From Paenibacillus sp. SYP-B3998 (GTDB lineage Bacteria; Bacillota; Bacilli; Paenibacillales; NBRC-103111): 64,000 bases of DNA. Shown one piece after another: positions 8,007-16,782 of the stretch (positions are counted from its first letter, which is position 1; each line of letters starts with the position of its first letter). The translations under genes were made by a program, and so were the position numbers. The notes beneath the pieces are model-generated. The model made no database searches. It saw nothing but the letters and a program-made list of their open reading frames with translations, and was not told the origin of the DNA. The stretch covers positions 434,001-498,000 of the forward strand of contig NZ_JAAIKC010000001.1 of the NCBI RefSeq assembly GCF_010820665.1, in the 5' to 3' direction.

Positions 8007-10289
8007 ATGAAAAAGAAATGGCTGAATTCTGTCACAACTGTCGCAATTGCAGTGACTGCGTTGTCCACACCGTTCATTCCGTTAAGCACGGAGACGGTAC
8101 TCGCAGCTGTTGATCAGGCAACGGAGACAAAACCGTCTTATACAACTCGCGCAGACATACCGTCCACATACAAATGGAAAACGGATGATATCTATGTGGA
8201 TAAGGCGGCATGGGAGGCGGATGTAAAAAAAGTACGCGACCTGGCAGCAACATTTACCTCCAAGCATCAGAATAAGCTTGGGTCTTCATCTGCCGAACTG
8301 AAAGCAGCACTTGATGATTACACCGAGCTGAATCGTATTTTTGATAAAGCTTATGTGTACGGGCATCTACGCTTCGATGTAAATAGCAGTGATGCGAATA
8401 TGCAGACGCTTTCGGATGGCGCAGATGCACTTAGTACCGACATTGGTTCCAAATTGGCTTGGTTCACTGTAGAACTCAATGCCATATCGGACGACCAATT
8501 AAAGACGCTATTGAGCTCGCAGGAACTGAAGGCTTACAAAATTTTTGTTGAAGACAAGGTTCGTACGAAGACACATATCCTTTCTAAGGAAATGGAAGAA
8601 GCGCTGGCAAAAACAGCTCCACTTTCTCTTAATCCAGAAGACACGTTTAAGATGTTGACGAAGGATATCAAATTTCCGACGATCAAAGACGAGAATGGCA
8701 AAGATGTTCAATTGAGCCGTTCAAACTTCATTACTTATATGGAAAGCAAGAACCGCGATGTCCGTAAGTCAGCTTTCGAGGCATACTACGGCACGCTTGA
8801 GAAGTATCAGGACACCTTCTCCAAAACGCTAGGCGGTGAAGTACAAGCGAATAATATTAACGCGAATTTACACAAGTACGGCTCTGCGTTGGATAGCGCT
8901 TTGACACCGAATAACGTTCCAACCAAAGTATACGACGAGCTGGTTGATACCGTAGACCGTAATTTGCCTCTGCTGCATCGTTATATGGATGTAAAGAAGA
9001 AACTGCTCGGTGTCGACCAATTACATATGTATGATATTTACACGCCTGTTGTCGAATACCAAGAACGTTATATCCCTTATGAAGAAGGCAAGAAAATGGT
9101 TCTCGACGGCCTGAAACCAATGGGCGAGGCTTATGTGAATGTCCTTAAGGGCGCATTCGACAAGGGATGGGTCGACGTCTATCCAACGGACGACAAGCGA
9201 AGTGGCGCCTACCAATGGGGAGCCTTCGATACCCATCCTTATGTGCTGCTTAACTATGAGGGCACGTATGATTCTGTGAGTACGATCGCGCATGAACTCG
9301 GACATGCAATGCAGTCTTACTATACGAACAGTAAGCAGAATTACGTAAACTCGAATTATCCGATCTTCACAGCGGAAGTAGCTTCAACCATGAATGAAAC
9401 GCTTATGTTCAAGTCCATGTATGCAAATGCGAAATCTAAGCAAGAGAAGCTTTACTTGCTCAATCAGTACCTGGAAAATTTCCGAACCACCATGTTCCGC
9501 CAAACCCAATTCGCTGAGTTCGAACGTGCGATCCATGAGACAGCGCAGAAGGGTGAATCGCTTAATGCGGAAACATTGAAGAAGCTATATTTAGACATCA
9601 ATAAAAAATATTATGGCCCAACCATCGTGTCAGATGATGAAATTGCGATGGAATGGTCAAGAATTCCGCACTTTTACTACGGCTACTACGTGTATCAATA
9701 TGCGACCTCATTCGCAGCCTCGGCTGCATTGGCGAATCAAGTGCTGACGGAGGGTCAGCCTGCGGTTGATCGCATTCGTGACAACTTCCTGTCCGCCGGT
9801 AACTCGGCGTCGCCGATTGATGTGCTGAAGGCCGCGGGCGTAGATATGTCCTCGCCGAAGCCAATCGAAGAAGCCATGAAAGTGTTTGAAGGAACATTGA
9901 ACGAATTTGAGAAGCTCGTTGCCGAACTAGAAAAAGAATCGTCTTTAAAAGTTACCGTAAATGGAAAAGAACAGAGCTTCAAACAAGCGCCAGTCAATCT
10001 AAACGGCAATGTTCTCTTGCCGACTAGCGGTGTATTCGATACACTGGGCGCAATCGCAACATGGAACGACGACAAGAAGTCAATCACCATAACCAAAGGG
10101 GATAAGAAGATCGTTCTCACAATCGATGCCGAGACAGCAACGGTTGACGATAATGTTGTAGCGCTGGAGCAGAAGGCGCAGTTGGTGAATGAAGATAAGA
10201 TGGTTCCGGTTCGATTTATCGCAGAAGCACTTGGTGCGAAAGTGACCTGGGACAACGACACCCATACTGTTATCGTCGTAACAGAGTAA
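8007..10289 (+). CDS. secreted M3 oligopeptidase with stalk domain
   Basis: The 760-residue protein starts with a signal peptide (about 1-34). The body matches the oligoendopeptidase F/M3 family: the zinc motif HELGH at residues 429-433, with the third ligand Glu about 457 in FTAEVASTMNE. Such enzymes cleave short peptides and are usually cytoplasmic and about 600 residues long. The extra C-terminal 110 residues (about 650-760) form a copper amine oxidase N-terminal-like domain (VNLNGNVLLPTSGVFDTLGA … KMVPVRFIAEALGAKVTWD), a module often found on exported Paenibacillus proteins, perhaps for wall attachment. Monocistronic, with terminator. Confidence 0.88.
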   Translation: MKKKWLNSVTTVAIAVTALSTPFIPLSTETVLAAVDQATETKPSYTTRADIPSTYKWKTDDIYVDKAAWEADVKKVRDLAATFTSKHQNKLGSSSAELKAALDDYTELNRIFDKAYVYGHLRFDVNSSDANMQTLSDGADALSTDIGSKLAWFTVELNAISDDQLKTLLSSQELKAYKIFVEDKVRTKTHILSKEMEEALAKTAPLSLNPEDTFKMLTKDIKFPTIKDENGKDVQLSRSNFITYMESKNRDVRKSAFEAYYGTLEKYQDTFSKTLGGEVQANNINANLHKYGSALDSALTPNNVPTKVYDELVDTVDRNLPLLHRYMDVKKKLLGVDQLHMYDIYTPVVEYQERYIPYEEGKKMVLDGLKPMGEAYVNVLKGAFDKGWVDVYPTDDKRSGAYQWGAFDTHPYVLLNYEGTYDSVSTIAHELGHAMQSYYTNSKQNYVNSNYPIFTAEVASTMNETLMFKSMYANAKSKQEKLYLLNQYLENFRTTMFRQTQFAEFERAIHETAQKGESLNAETLKKLYLDINKKYYGPTIVSDDEIAMEWSRIPHFYYGYYVYQYATSFAASAALANQVLTEGQPAVDRIRDNFLSAGNSASPIDVLKAAGVDMSSPKPIEEAMKVFEGTLNEFEKLVAELEKESSLKVTVNGKEQSFKQAPVNLNGNVLLPTSGVFDTLGAIATWNDDKKSITITKGDKKIVLTIDAETATVDDNVVALEQKAQLVNEDKMVPVRFIAEALGAKVTWDNDTHTVIVVTE

Positions 10290-10330
10290 CAGTATCAGTA
10301 AGCGGGTTTGCTGAAAGTTAGCTTCACCCC

Positions 10331-10411
10331 AAAAAACCACCGTAAATAAATGAGACTGCTGAGAAACTTTCCTGTTTTTCAGCGGTCTCAAATAAACACG
10401 GTGGTTTTTTT
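10331..10411. terminator. bidirectional terminator
   Basis: AAAAAACCACCGT pairs with ACGGTGGTTTTTT, enclosing a second stem (TGAGAC/GTCTCA). It lies between convergent genes. Confidence 0.85.
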
Positions 10412-10469
10412 GCATGCGCAGCTCCGTAAATACTAGTTGTGCATATTACATTCAAGAAAAACGTAAAGG

Positions 10470-11402
10470 TTAGGAGCGTAATTCCCGCAGCTTTTCACTG
10501 CGGTTTTTTCGTTTTTCAACTAATGAAAGTAAGCCGTCTAGATTGGCAATAACAGTTCCTACGATTATCGTAATCACCCCAATCATCGTTACCCAAGTCA
10601 TGCTCTCTCCGTAGAACAGCACGCCAATTGTAAGGGCGATAAGTGGAGAGATGTAGAGCCATGTTGCAGGAAAGACAGGGTTCGTTTTGGCGACAAGCCA
10701 ATAGAAAAGGCTGTGCCCGACCATGGAGCCAATGACAATTAAGTAAAATAGCGAACCAATCGCACTTGGTGTCAGCAAACTATTGATCTGTACGTGCTCG
10801 GTGCTAGCTGAAAGCACTAACAAAAGCAGGCCGCCATACAGCATTTGAGCCGCGTTTAGTGCAATGGGCGAGGCTTTTGGGAATTGTTGAATGACCCGTT
10901 TGGAGTAAAGGGCCCCCGAAGCATAGAAAAACTCGCCGAACAAGATCGCCATGCTTCCGAGCACCCACCAACCGCTTGCGGAAAGGGTAAGGCTTGGCAG
11001 CAGAAGGAGAATGACGCCTGTGAAGCCTACGAGGCAGCCAATTGCTGCACGCGCTGATGGTTTCTGGCGCAGCACGACAAGCTGGAGGAGAAGAATCATG
11101 AGTGGACCTGTAGCCGATAATACGGCTGCGATACCGGATGAAACGTATTGTTCGGCCCAATACAGCGTTGAAAACGTACCGAACGTGAGACCGATTCCTG
11201 TAAACAGCATTTCTTTGCGAAGCAGCAGCGTAAAACTAGCTTTTTTCCTCCAAACCATCCAAAGGAACAGCAGCAAGCCTGCAACAAAAAAACGAATGCC
11301 CGCCGAGAAAAAAGGTGGAGAAGCGGCATCCACACCAATTTTGATAGCCAGAAAGGTTGTGCCAAATATTAGACATATGAGTAAGTAATTGAAAATGATC
11401 AT
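10470..11402 (-). CDS. EamA/DMT-family transporter
   Basis: The 310-residue protein has about ten hydrophobic segments in two repeated halves, the architecture of EamA drug/metabolite transporters. The first helix carries LICLIFGTTFLAIKIG, typical of the family. It probably exports an amino acid or small metabolite. The basic C-terminal tail (VEKRKNRSEKLRELR) is cytoplasmic. It is divergent from a MocR-type regulator, an arrangement often seen when the regulator senses an amine or vitamin B6 compound and controls the transporter. The start ATG at 11402 overlaps no other gene. Confidence 0.85.
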   Translation of the reverse strand: MIIFNYLLICLIFGTTFLAIKIGVDAASPPFFSAGIRFFVAGLLLFLWMVWRKKASFTLLLRKEMLFTGIGLTFGTFSTLYWAEQYVSSGIAAVLSATGPLMILLLQLVVLRQKPSARAAIGCLVGFTGVILLLLPSLTLSASGWWVLGSMAILFGEFFYASGALYSKRVIQQFPKASPIALNAAQMLYGGLLLLVLSASTEHVQINSLLTPSAIGSLFYLIVIGSMVGHSLFYWLVAKTNPVFPATWLYISPLIALTIGVLFYGESMTWVTMIGVITIIVGTVIANLDGLLSLVEKRKNRSEKLRELRS

Positions 11403-11442
11403 CGTGGCACGCCCCCTTTGTTAACTATCATACAGGGAACGC

Positions 11443-11471
11443 AATAGAACAGATGTAGGTGAATAGAACAG
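11443..11471. promoter_or_regulatory. direct-repeat operator for the MocR regulator
   Basis: AATAGAACAG occurs at 11443-11452 and 11462-11471, same orientation, 19 bp apart, between the divergent eamA-like and mocR-like genes. MocR proteins characteristically bind direct repeats, so this is a likely operator. Confidence 0.55.
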
Positions 11472-11519
11472 TTTAGCCGGAAATGGTGTACAATCATACT
11501 AAAGAGGAGGGTGGCACCT

Positions 11520-12908
11520 ATGTTATTCAAACAAGTTTATGATTATATAGTCACCCGGATTGAACGGGAAGAATGGAAGGTGGATGACAAGCTGCCTTCC
11601 ATTCGAGTGCTTGCTCAAGAGTTGGGGATTAACCGGCTAACGGTATTCAAGGCGTATCAACTGTTGAAACAGAACGGGAAAGCTTATGTAAAAGAGAAAT
11701 CAGGCTATTACGTGTGCTCACGCAATCTAAATCAACTCACATACGAGCCCATGGAGAGTCAGCCCATTCAATCCTCCGGGCATTTGAAAAACAATTTGTC
11801 GGAAATTCAACAGGTGCCTGTCAGGTATCAGTTTTCTCAAGCGTTGATCGATCCGAATTTACTTCCGAATCTGTTCCTTTCCGAATATGTGAAAAAAGTA
11901 TTCAACATCTATCCGAAATTAATGGGCACTTATTCGACCGCACAAGGGGATGAGGAGCTGCGAGAGGTTCTTTGCCAATATATGGTCCGACATCATCGTG
12001 TTCAATTAACGGCAAATGAACTCGTGATTACGACGGGAGCGCAGCAAGCGATTGATCTTTTGGCGCGTGTGTTTATTAGACCGCTGGACGCTATCTTGGT
12101 AGAACGGCCTACATATAGTGCGGCAATTGATATTTTTCGTCAACAGGGTGCTCGCTTCCTTCCTGTGGATATTCGCCCGGACGGCTATGATTTGGAGAAG
12201 GTCGAAGACCTGATGAAGCAGCATCGACCGCGGTTTTTCTATATGAACCCAACCTTTCATAATCCAACAGGGTATACGGTTCCCTCCTCGCAACGCAAGC
12301 AGCTCGTCGAGTTGGCAGAAAGATATCGATGCTTGTTGATTGAAGATGATGCCTTTCATGACATGTATTTTGACCAGCTACCTCCCCAACCTTTGTTCAC
12401 CTACGATACAGAGGGGTGGGTTGTGCATCTTCGCAGCTTTAGCAAGTATGTGGCGCCTGGTCTACGGGTATGCGCGGTCATCGGCCGGAGCTCGGTTATC
12501 CAGCCTCTTATTACGGCTAAATCACTGGCTGATAACGGAACACCGCTAGTTAATCAGAAAATTTTTCTGCATTACTTCGAATCAGAACGGCTGCAGAAGC
12601 ATTTGGCTAAATTGCGCATCGCTTTGCAAATAAGAAGAGACATTATGGAGGAAGGACTGAAAGCCACCGGCTGGGAATGGACGACTCCTCAAGGTGGGCT
12701 TAGCTTGTGGCTCCAACTGCCCGACAAGTTTCCGGTTGAAGCATTCTTACAAGACTGTTTCCAACAATCGGTTTCCTTCGTTCCCGGCATAATTTGTGAT
12801 CCGTTGAACGAAATACGGTCAAGGATGCGTTTGAGCTATTCCTTTGTGAATGAAGATGAATTGCGAGAAGGGATAAGGCGACTCGCGAACGCTGCGCAAG
12901 GCTATTAA
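11520..12908 (+). CDS. MocR-family transcriptional regulator (GntR HTH plus aminotransferase domain)
   Basis: The 462-residue protein has an N-terminal GntR winged helix (residues about 5-70, with DKLPSIRVLAQELGINRLTV) joined to a fold-type I aminotransferase domain. The PLP-binding lysine lies in LRSFSKYVAPGLR at about residue 309, and YMNPTFHNPTGYT and IEDDAFHDMY are the cofactor-site motifs. MocR proteins use PLP to sense a metabolite and do not act as free aminotransferases. ATG 11520 is chosen because AGAGGAGG lies ten bases upstream; a GTG at 11511 is too close to it. It is expected to regulate the divergent EamA transporter and itself. Confidence 0.9.
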   Translation: MLFKQVYDYIVTRIEREEWKVDDKLPSIRVLAQELGINRLTVFKAYQLLKQNGKAYVKEKSGYYVCSRNLNQLTYEPMESQPIQSSGHLKNNLSEIQQVPVRYQFSQALIDPNLLPNLFLSEYVKKVFNIYPKLMGTYSTAQGDEELREVLCQYMVRHHRVQLTANELVITTGAQQAIDLLARVFIRPLDAILVERPTYSAAIDIFRQQGARFLPVDIRPDGYDLEKVEDLMKQHRPRFFYMNPTFHNPTGYTVPSSQRKQLVELAERYRCLLIEDDAFHDMYFDQLPPQPLFTYDTEGWVVHLRSFSKYVAPGLRVCAVIGRSSVIQPLITAKSLADNGTPLVNQKIFLHYFESERLQKHLAKLRIALQIRRDIMEEGLKATGWEWTTPQGGLSLWLQLPDKFPVEAFLQDCFQQSVSFVPGIICDPLNEIRSRMRLSYSFVNEDELREGIRRLANAAQGY

Positions 12909-12980
12909 ATACGAGAAAAAACGCTCATGAGAAGGATGATGGACATATCCACATCTCATGAGCGTTTTTTTCGTATTTTT
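12909..12980. terminator. bidirectional terminator
   Basis: ATACGA-A-tract-ACGCTCATGAGA pairs with TCTCATGAGCGT-T-tract-TCGTAT, between convergent genes. A run of ten G residues follows at 12991-13000. Confidence 0.85.
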
Positions 12981-13025
12981 CAAAGAAAACGGGGGGGGGG
13001 TTAGGGAATAGGATTGAAGTCTCGA

Positions 13026-14231
13026 TTAAGCTTCTACTTTCTGTAATTTCCGTTCTTTCAGCGTTAAGCCGGACTTCGAGGACTTCGAACGGGATAAACT
13101 GAAGGATGCGGCGGCAGTTCCTACTGCGATGGCGACTCCCGCGGCGCCGATCCAGCTAATGGAGGTCAGCGAGGTTTGTTCCACGACAATGCCTCCAATA
13201 CCAGCCCCGGCAGCCATTGCGAGCTGCAAAACAGAGCTGTTAAGGCTAAGCATAATGCCCGAGGCTTTCGGGGCGAGCGATATTAAATGATACTGCTGCG
13301 TAGGGCCAGTTGACCAGGCAGAGAATGCCCATAGCATGAGCAGTGGGAACACGAGCACAGGGGAACTAGCCGCGAACGATAGGAGTAAGAGCGACGCGGT
13401 GTGCAGAAGCATGCCACCGATTAGCGTGCGGGGAGCTCCCCATTTGTCCGTACTAAAGCCGCCGAGCTTGGAACCGATTAAGCTGGCGATACCGAAAGCA
13501 AATAATCCTGCGCTTACCGTCTTTTCACTCATACCTGTAACGGTAAGGAGGAACGGGGAAATATAGGTGTATGCGATGGAGTAGCCCGCAATCCAGAAGA
13601 AGGTTACGGATAAGGCCAGAGCGATTCGGCGTTCTTTTAACAGCCCCAATTGTTTGCGAAGAGGTACTGGCTCTTCGCCTTCTGTTCGTGGAATGACGAA
13701 GGCTACGATGAGCATGGCGAACAGACCCAATAACCCGATGCCTCCAAAAATTGCCTTCCAATCGTAGACGGAAGCAATGACTCTTCCCAGAGGCACACCA
13801 ACAATCAATGCAGTGCTGAAACCCATAACGAGCGTGGCAATAGCGCTCCCTTGCTTTTCGGGCGGAGCCATATTAGAAGCTACGGTTAATGAGGTAACCA
13901 CGAATACGCCAGAGCTTAGAGCTAAGATGATTCGTGAGGCGATAAGGGATTCAAATCCAGGCAGTGCTAGGGCAATCGCATTTCCAATAATGAACACGCC
14001 CAAAGCGTAAAGCATTAACTTGCGTCGTTCCACGCGGGCCGTCATAGCCATAAGGAAAGGGGTGCCAAATGCGTAAGCTAGCGAAAATACCGTAATTAAT
14101 TGACCGGCTGCAGATACAGAAACGCCAATGTCGAGCGCAACCTTATCTAGTATTCCTGCGATAATGAATTCCGACGTTCCGACGAGAAAACTGATGATAG
14201 CCAGCATGTATATTTTCCACGTGTATGACAT
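13026..14231 (-). CDS. DHA1-type MFS efflux transporter
   Basis: The 401-residue protein has twelve predicted transmembrane helices. Helix 1 (FLVGTSEFIIAGIL) and the motif RVERRKLM between helices 2 and 3 match the AraJ/YdhP-type drug:H+ antiporter branch. VGVPLGRVIAS is the motif C-like antiporter signature. The C-terminus is basic and cytoplasmic. It follows an arsR-type gene on the same strand, with a palindromic operator between them, so expression is probably induced when that repressor releases DNA. The exported compound is unknown. Confidence 0.88.
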   Translation of the reverse strand: MSYTWKIYMLAIISFLVGTSEFIIAGILDKVALDIGVSVSAAGQLITVFSLAYAFGTPFLMAMTARVERRKLMLYALGVFIIGNAIALALPGFESLIASRIILALSSGVFVVTSLTVASNMAPPEKQGSAIATLVMGFSTALIVGVPLGRVIASVYDWKAIFGGIGLLGLFAMLIVAFVIPRTEGEEPVPLRKQLGLLKERRIALALSVTFFWIAGYSIAYTYISPFLLTVTGMSEKTVSAGLFAFGIASLIGSKLGGFSTDKWGAPRTLIGGMLLHTASLLLLSFAASSPVLVFPLLMLWAFSAWSTGPTQQYHLISLAPKASGIMLSLNSSVLQLAMAAGAGIGGIVVEQTSLTSISWIGAAGVAIAVGTAAASFSLSRSKSSKSGLTLKERKLQKVEA

Positions 14232-14267
14232 AATTGTACTTGCTCCTCTCTCTACTCCATTATTTTA

Positions 14268-14289
14268 TATTTCTAAAAATATAGAAATA
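14268..14289. promoter_or_regulatory. palindromic operator upstream of MFS gene
   Basis: A 22-bp inverted repeat with half-sites TATTTCTA and TAGAAATA. The same half-sites occur at 14612-14633 before the arsR-type gene, so this is a likely site for that repressor. Confidence 0.6.
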
Positions 14290-14300
14290 ATAACAAAAAA

Positions 14301-14582
14301 TTATTCCAGCAAATACGGTGCGTATTTTCGCGCCATGTCGCGGTTCACGCTGTAGTATATATACGTTCCGTCTTTTCTGAGCTCTAACAGGCCGCAATCT
14401 GTCAATTGTTTCAAATGGTGTGAGAGCGTCGATCCAGCGATGGATTCAAGCTTGCCCCCGATATCAGAGCAGCACAAATTCCGTTCCTCAGTAAGCATGA
14501 GGGCAATTTTGAGTCGAGTTGGTTCCCCGAGTGCCTTATATACTTTGACGGCTTGTCGAACTTCCACGTTATCTTCTACCAT
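14301..14582 (-). CDS. ArsR-family repressor
   Basis: This 93-residue protein is a complete ArsR/SmtB winged helix: ALGEPTRLKIALML, then SIAGSTLSHHLKQLTDCGLL as recognition helix, then a beta wing DGTYIYYSVN. A vicinal cysteine pair in RNLCCSDIG lies at the usual alpha-3 (ELCVCDL) position, so thiol, metal or oxidant sensing is possible. The start at 14582 follows AAAGGTGAG; an upstream extension to 14705 lacks a ribosome site and would cover the operator. It sits just upstream of the MFS gene on the same strand and should control it. Confidence 0.88.
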   Translation of the reverse strand: MVEDNVEVRQAVKVYKALGEPTRLKIALMLTEERNLCCSDIGGKLESIAGSTLSHHLKQLTDCGLLELRKDGTYIYYSVNRDMARKYAPYLLE

Positions 14583-14611
14583 TGTAAACTCACCTTTGCC
14601 TATGTTGTAGT

Positions 14612-14633
14612 TATTTCTATATGTATCGAAATA
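14612..14633. promoter_or_regulatory. palindromic operator upstream of arsR-type gene
   Basis: A 22-bp imperfect palindrome with half-sites TATTTCTATA and TATCGAAATA, very close to the copy at 14268-14289. Consistent with autoregulation. Confidence 0.6.
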
Positions 14634-14719
14634 AAAATACCATAGGTAACTGCTAAAGTAAATAAGTATTTTTAAAATATCTCTTGCACGTTGGCTTCTC
14701 GACAAGAACCAGCAAACCT

Positions 14720-15119
14720 TAACGGGAGTGGGGTATGGGTTCCGCTTACGGCATAGGCGCTAATGGGAGGAGGGATGCCCATCCCTGAAGGAGGTAGCGA
14801 AAAGCTTGCACAAGCCTTGGTTCAGCTGGCGCAAAACTATGGCGGAACCATCCGTACACGTGGCGCAAGCGCAGCGTATTGTTGTGAAGCATGGCCGTGC
14901 CGTTGGCGTCCGAACATTGGACGGCGAGGAATTCCATACGAAGCAGGCGGTCACAGCTTCGACGGGTCCGGATCAGATGTTTCGCCGCTTCCTGCTCAGC
15001 CCAGCCATCGAACAGAAGTGCCTAATCTGTTTATGCTAGGTGCGGCAACTTTGCCAGGGCACGGGATCAATGGAGGCTCGGGCTACATTGTTGCCCAAAA
15101 GCTGCTCTCTAACGACTAA
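14720..15119 (+). pseudogene. phytoene desaturase-like FAD oxidoreductase, decayed
   Basis: Several frames carry parts of one CrtI/carotenoid-desaturase-like enzyme. GGGMPIPEGGSEKLAQALVQ is in one frame, QRIVVKHGRAVGVRTLDGEE in another, then the C-terminal VPNLFMLGAATLPGHGINGG returns in the first frame. The N-terminal FAD-binding half and most of the middle are missing, and at least two frameshifts are needed, so it is not functional. A terminator follows at 15211. Confidence 0.75.
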
Positions 15120-15210
15120 CATGTTTAACACAACTTGTAGGTAGTTTTCATCTTCGGATAATAAATGAATTCTATAATAGGAACATAACCCCCTTTAAAG
15201 TTATGAATTA

Positions 15211-15245
15211 AGATCCGCAGCGTTTGCTGTGGGTCTCTTTTTTTA
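15211..15245 (+). terminator. intrinsic terminator
   Basis: Eleven-pair stem AGATCCGCAGC/GCTGTGGGTCT with loop GTTT and a T tract. Confidence 0.75.
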
Positions 15246-15264
15246 TGAATCTTAAAATCTTTAG

Positions 15265-15296
15265 AAATCCCCTCTAGAGTTCTCAGGAGGGGATTT
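15265..15296 (+). promoter_or_regulatory. leader hairpin covering the ribosome site (decayed copy)
   Basis: AAATCCCCTC (15265-15274) pairs with GAGGGGATTT (15287-15296), the latter containing the Shine-Dalgarno. The same structure precedes the intact gene at 17961. Confidence 0.6.
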
Positions 15297-15299
15297 TAA

Positions 15300-15433
15300 A
15301 TGTTAGATGAGAAAATATTAGAAGTTATTCATGTATCCAAGACAATTGGTAGGAGAGCACTAGTTAGCGATGTATCCTTTGAGGTCAAGCGGCGTGGGGA
15401 AGTGTGCGAAATCGTTGGCCCTATTCTGAAATA
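15300..15433 (+). pseudogene. truncated duplicate of BcrA-like ABC ATPase N-terminus
   Basis: From 15246 the sequence closely follows 17907-18083, including the leader hairpin, ribosome site and first 40 or so codons (MLDEKILEVIHVSK). An inserted base near GCGGCGTGG shifts the frame, the Walker A region is gone, and a stop follows at about 15431. It is a decayed partial copy of the ABC ATPase gene at 17961. Confidence 0.85.
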
Positions 15434-15479
15434 ATTATTCAAGATTGATTTCCAGTTAACAAAGATCAGTCTTTAGGTG

Positions 15480-15652
15480 GATGAGGGAATGGGTGGCATG
15501 CTGACGCAGGTGTTCGAGGAAGTCGCTCTAACTACGGCTGCTGACGGGACAAAGGGGATGTAACGGTTGTATTCGCTTCTGGTTGGGGTACGGCCAATCC
15601 GTATGTTGATTTTTATCCGCTGTATGAGAAGCTTGCGCCACATGCTAAATTT
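15480..15652 (+). pseudogene. alpha/beta hydrolase N-terminal fragment, frameshifted
   Basis: MLTQVFEEVALTTAADGTKG (from 15498) continues after a shift at the GGGG run (about 15554) as DVTVVFASGWGTANPYVDFY, the start of an alpha/beta hydrolase with its oxyanion-type loop. Only the first quarter remains and no catalytic triad is present. It lies inside the 14.7-15.9 kb decay zone. Confidence 0.6.
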
Positions 15653-15779
15653 CTACAATCGGGCTATAGTTTTTGCAACCATTGATATTTTTGAATCGAC
15701 GTATTGAAATTTCGATTATTGGGATCAAATAGAGTAAAGTACGAGCGACGCAGTTCGTACTTGGATGGGTCAAATGTGA

Positions 15780-15830
15780 AAAAAACCGTACATTCATTCC
15801 AAAAGAAGGAATAATGTACGGTTTTTCTAT
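15780..15830. terminator. strong bidirectional hairpin terminator
   Basis: AAAACCGTACATTCATTCC pairs with GGAATAATGTACGGTTTTT around a short loop. It would end transcription from either side. The minus-strand frame through it (15645-15875) looks like the tail of a lost gene. Confidence 0.75.
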
Positions 15831-15943
15831 AGCATGCCAGTCAACTAGTTCAACATCACCAAATACGCGGCTCAATTGAATGTATTGGATGGGGCTTTCT
15901 TCGATCTTGAGTTCATCGTATTTCTCCTTGCAAAGACTCTGCC

Positions 15944-16627
15944 TTAATTGCTAACTGGGCTATCTGAAGTTGTTCCGTCAGGGTTCATAACAAATAAGTA
16001 AACTCGATTATCTTTAGGATTAACATAAGAAATTGAATACAGGTGTGTTTTATTATTTTTCCATCCAATAAATAAATAAGCTCCAATTTTTTTGGTCTTC
16101 AGACCGTCTTCGTCAACAATATGATCAGGTATGTCTGGACGACTATAACCAGGTTCTTTAAAGAAATTATATTTCCAATAGGCATCACTTCCATTTTCTA
16201 AATCACCATTACCTTGTGCTAACTCATACTTTTCTTTAAATAATGCTTGTACTTCTTCTTGCGTTAATCCTAGTTTTAATTTCTCTTTCACTTCATTTAC
16301 TTTTTTTATTATCATTTGATCTCTTTCAGTAACTTCTCTAGTAGAAGTGATCACGATGGTCTTTGTATCGTCGTTCCACTGAGCCTGTCCGTTAACCGCC
16401 TGAGCGACTGCTTTGATAGGTAGATAAGAGGTTCCATTAAGGATGACCGGAGCCAGCACAACACCTTCATCGTCTTTAGGTGTCCAAGCTTTACCATTGA
16501 CAGTAAACTTGATATCGTGATTTAAATAAGCTTGTATCTTCTCTATACCTCCGGCTCCAGCCGCGTAGCAAGTAACTCCAAATACCAAGCTGCAAACACA
16601 AATTGTTGTAATAGGTTTCCATTTCAT
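15944..16627 (-). CDS. secreted stalk-domain (copper amine oxidase N-terminal-like) protein
   Basis: The 227-residue protein has a signal peptide (about 1-23). A stalk domain at about 38-95 has the usual elements: IKFTVNGKAWTP, VVLAPVILNGTSYLPIKAVA and GQAQWNDDTKTIVI. Despite the name, such domains need not bind copper. A charged helix (about 98-125) and a C-terminal domain follow, with YLFIGWKNNKTHLYSISYVN, reminiscent of small cell-envelope sensor or inhibitor domains. The function is unknown. It follows an M23 peptidase on the same strand but is separated from it by a terminator, so it has its own transcript. Confidence 0.75.
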   Translation of the reverse strand: MKWKPITTICVCSLVFGVTCYAAGAGGIEKIQAYLNHDIKFTVNGKAWTPKDDEGVVLAPVILNGTSYLPIKAVAQAVNGQAQWNDDTKTIVITSTREVTERDQMIIKKVNEVKEKLKLGLTQEEVQALFKEKYELAQGNGDLENGSDAYWKYNFFKEPGYSRPDIPDHIVDEDGLKTKKIGAYLFIGWKNNKTHLYSISYVNPKDNRVYLFVMNPDGTTSDSPVSN

Positions 16628-16679
16628 TCTTTACCAACCTCCATTTAATGGGTAGTAATATATTTTTTAACATAGATAC

Positions 16680-16714
16680 AAAATAAGTGTATCATAAACG
16701 ATACACTTATTTTA
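16680..16714 (-). terminator. intrinsic terminator of M23 gene
   Basis: AAATAAGTGTATC pairs with GATACACTTATTT around a 6-base loop, between the M23 gene and the stalk-domain gene. Confidence 0.75.
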
Positions 16715-16782
16715 AATTTCTTTTATTTACTATACCTGTTTGTATGTATGTTAAAGTAACTTATACCATACATAATTCTCCG

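Noticed and set aside
9755..10261. 168-codon antisense frame in the M3 peptidase gene
   Set aside because: Serine/threonine-rich shadow of a real coding region in the opposite strand.
15645..15875. 76-codon minus-strand frame
   Set aside because: It runs through a strong hairpin terminator and starts at a TTG without a ribosome site; at most the tail of a lost gene.
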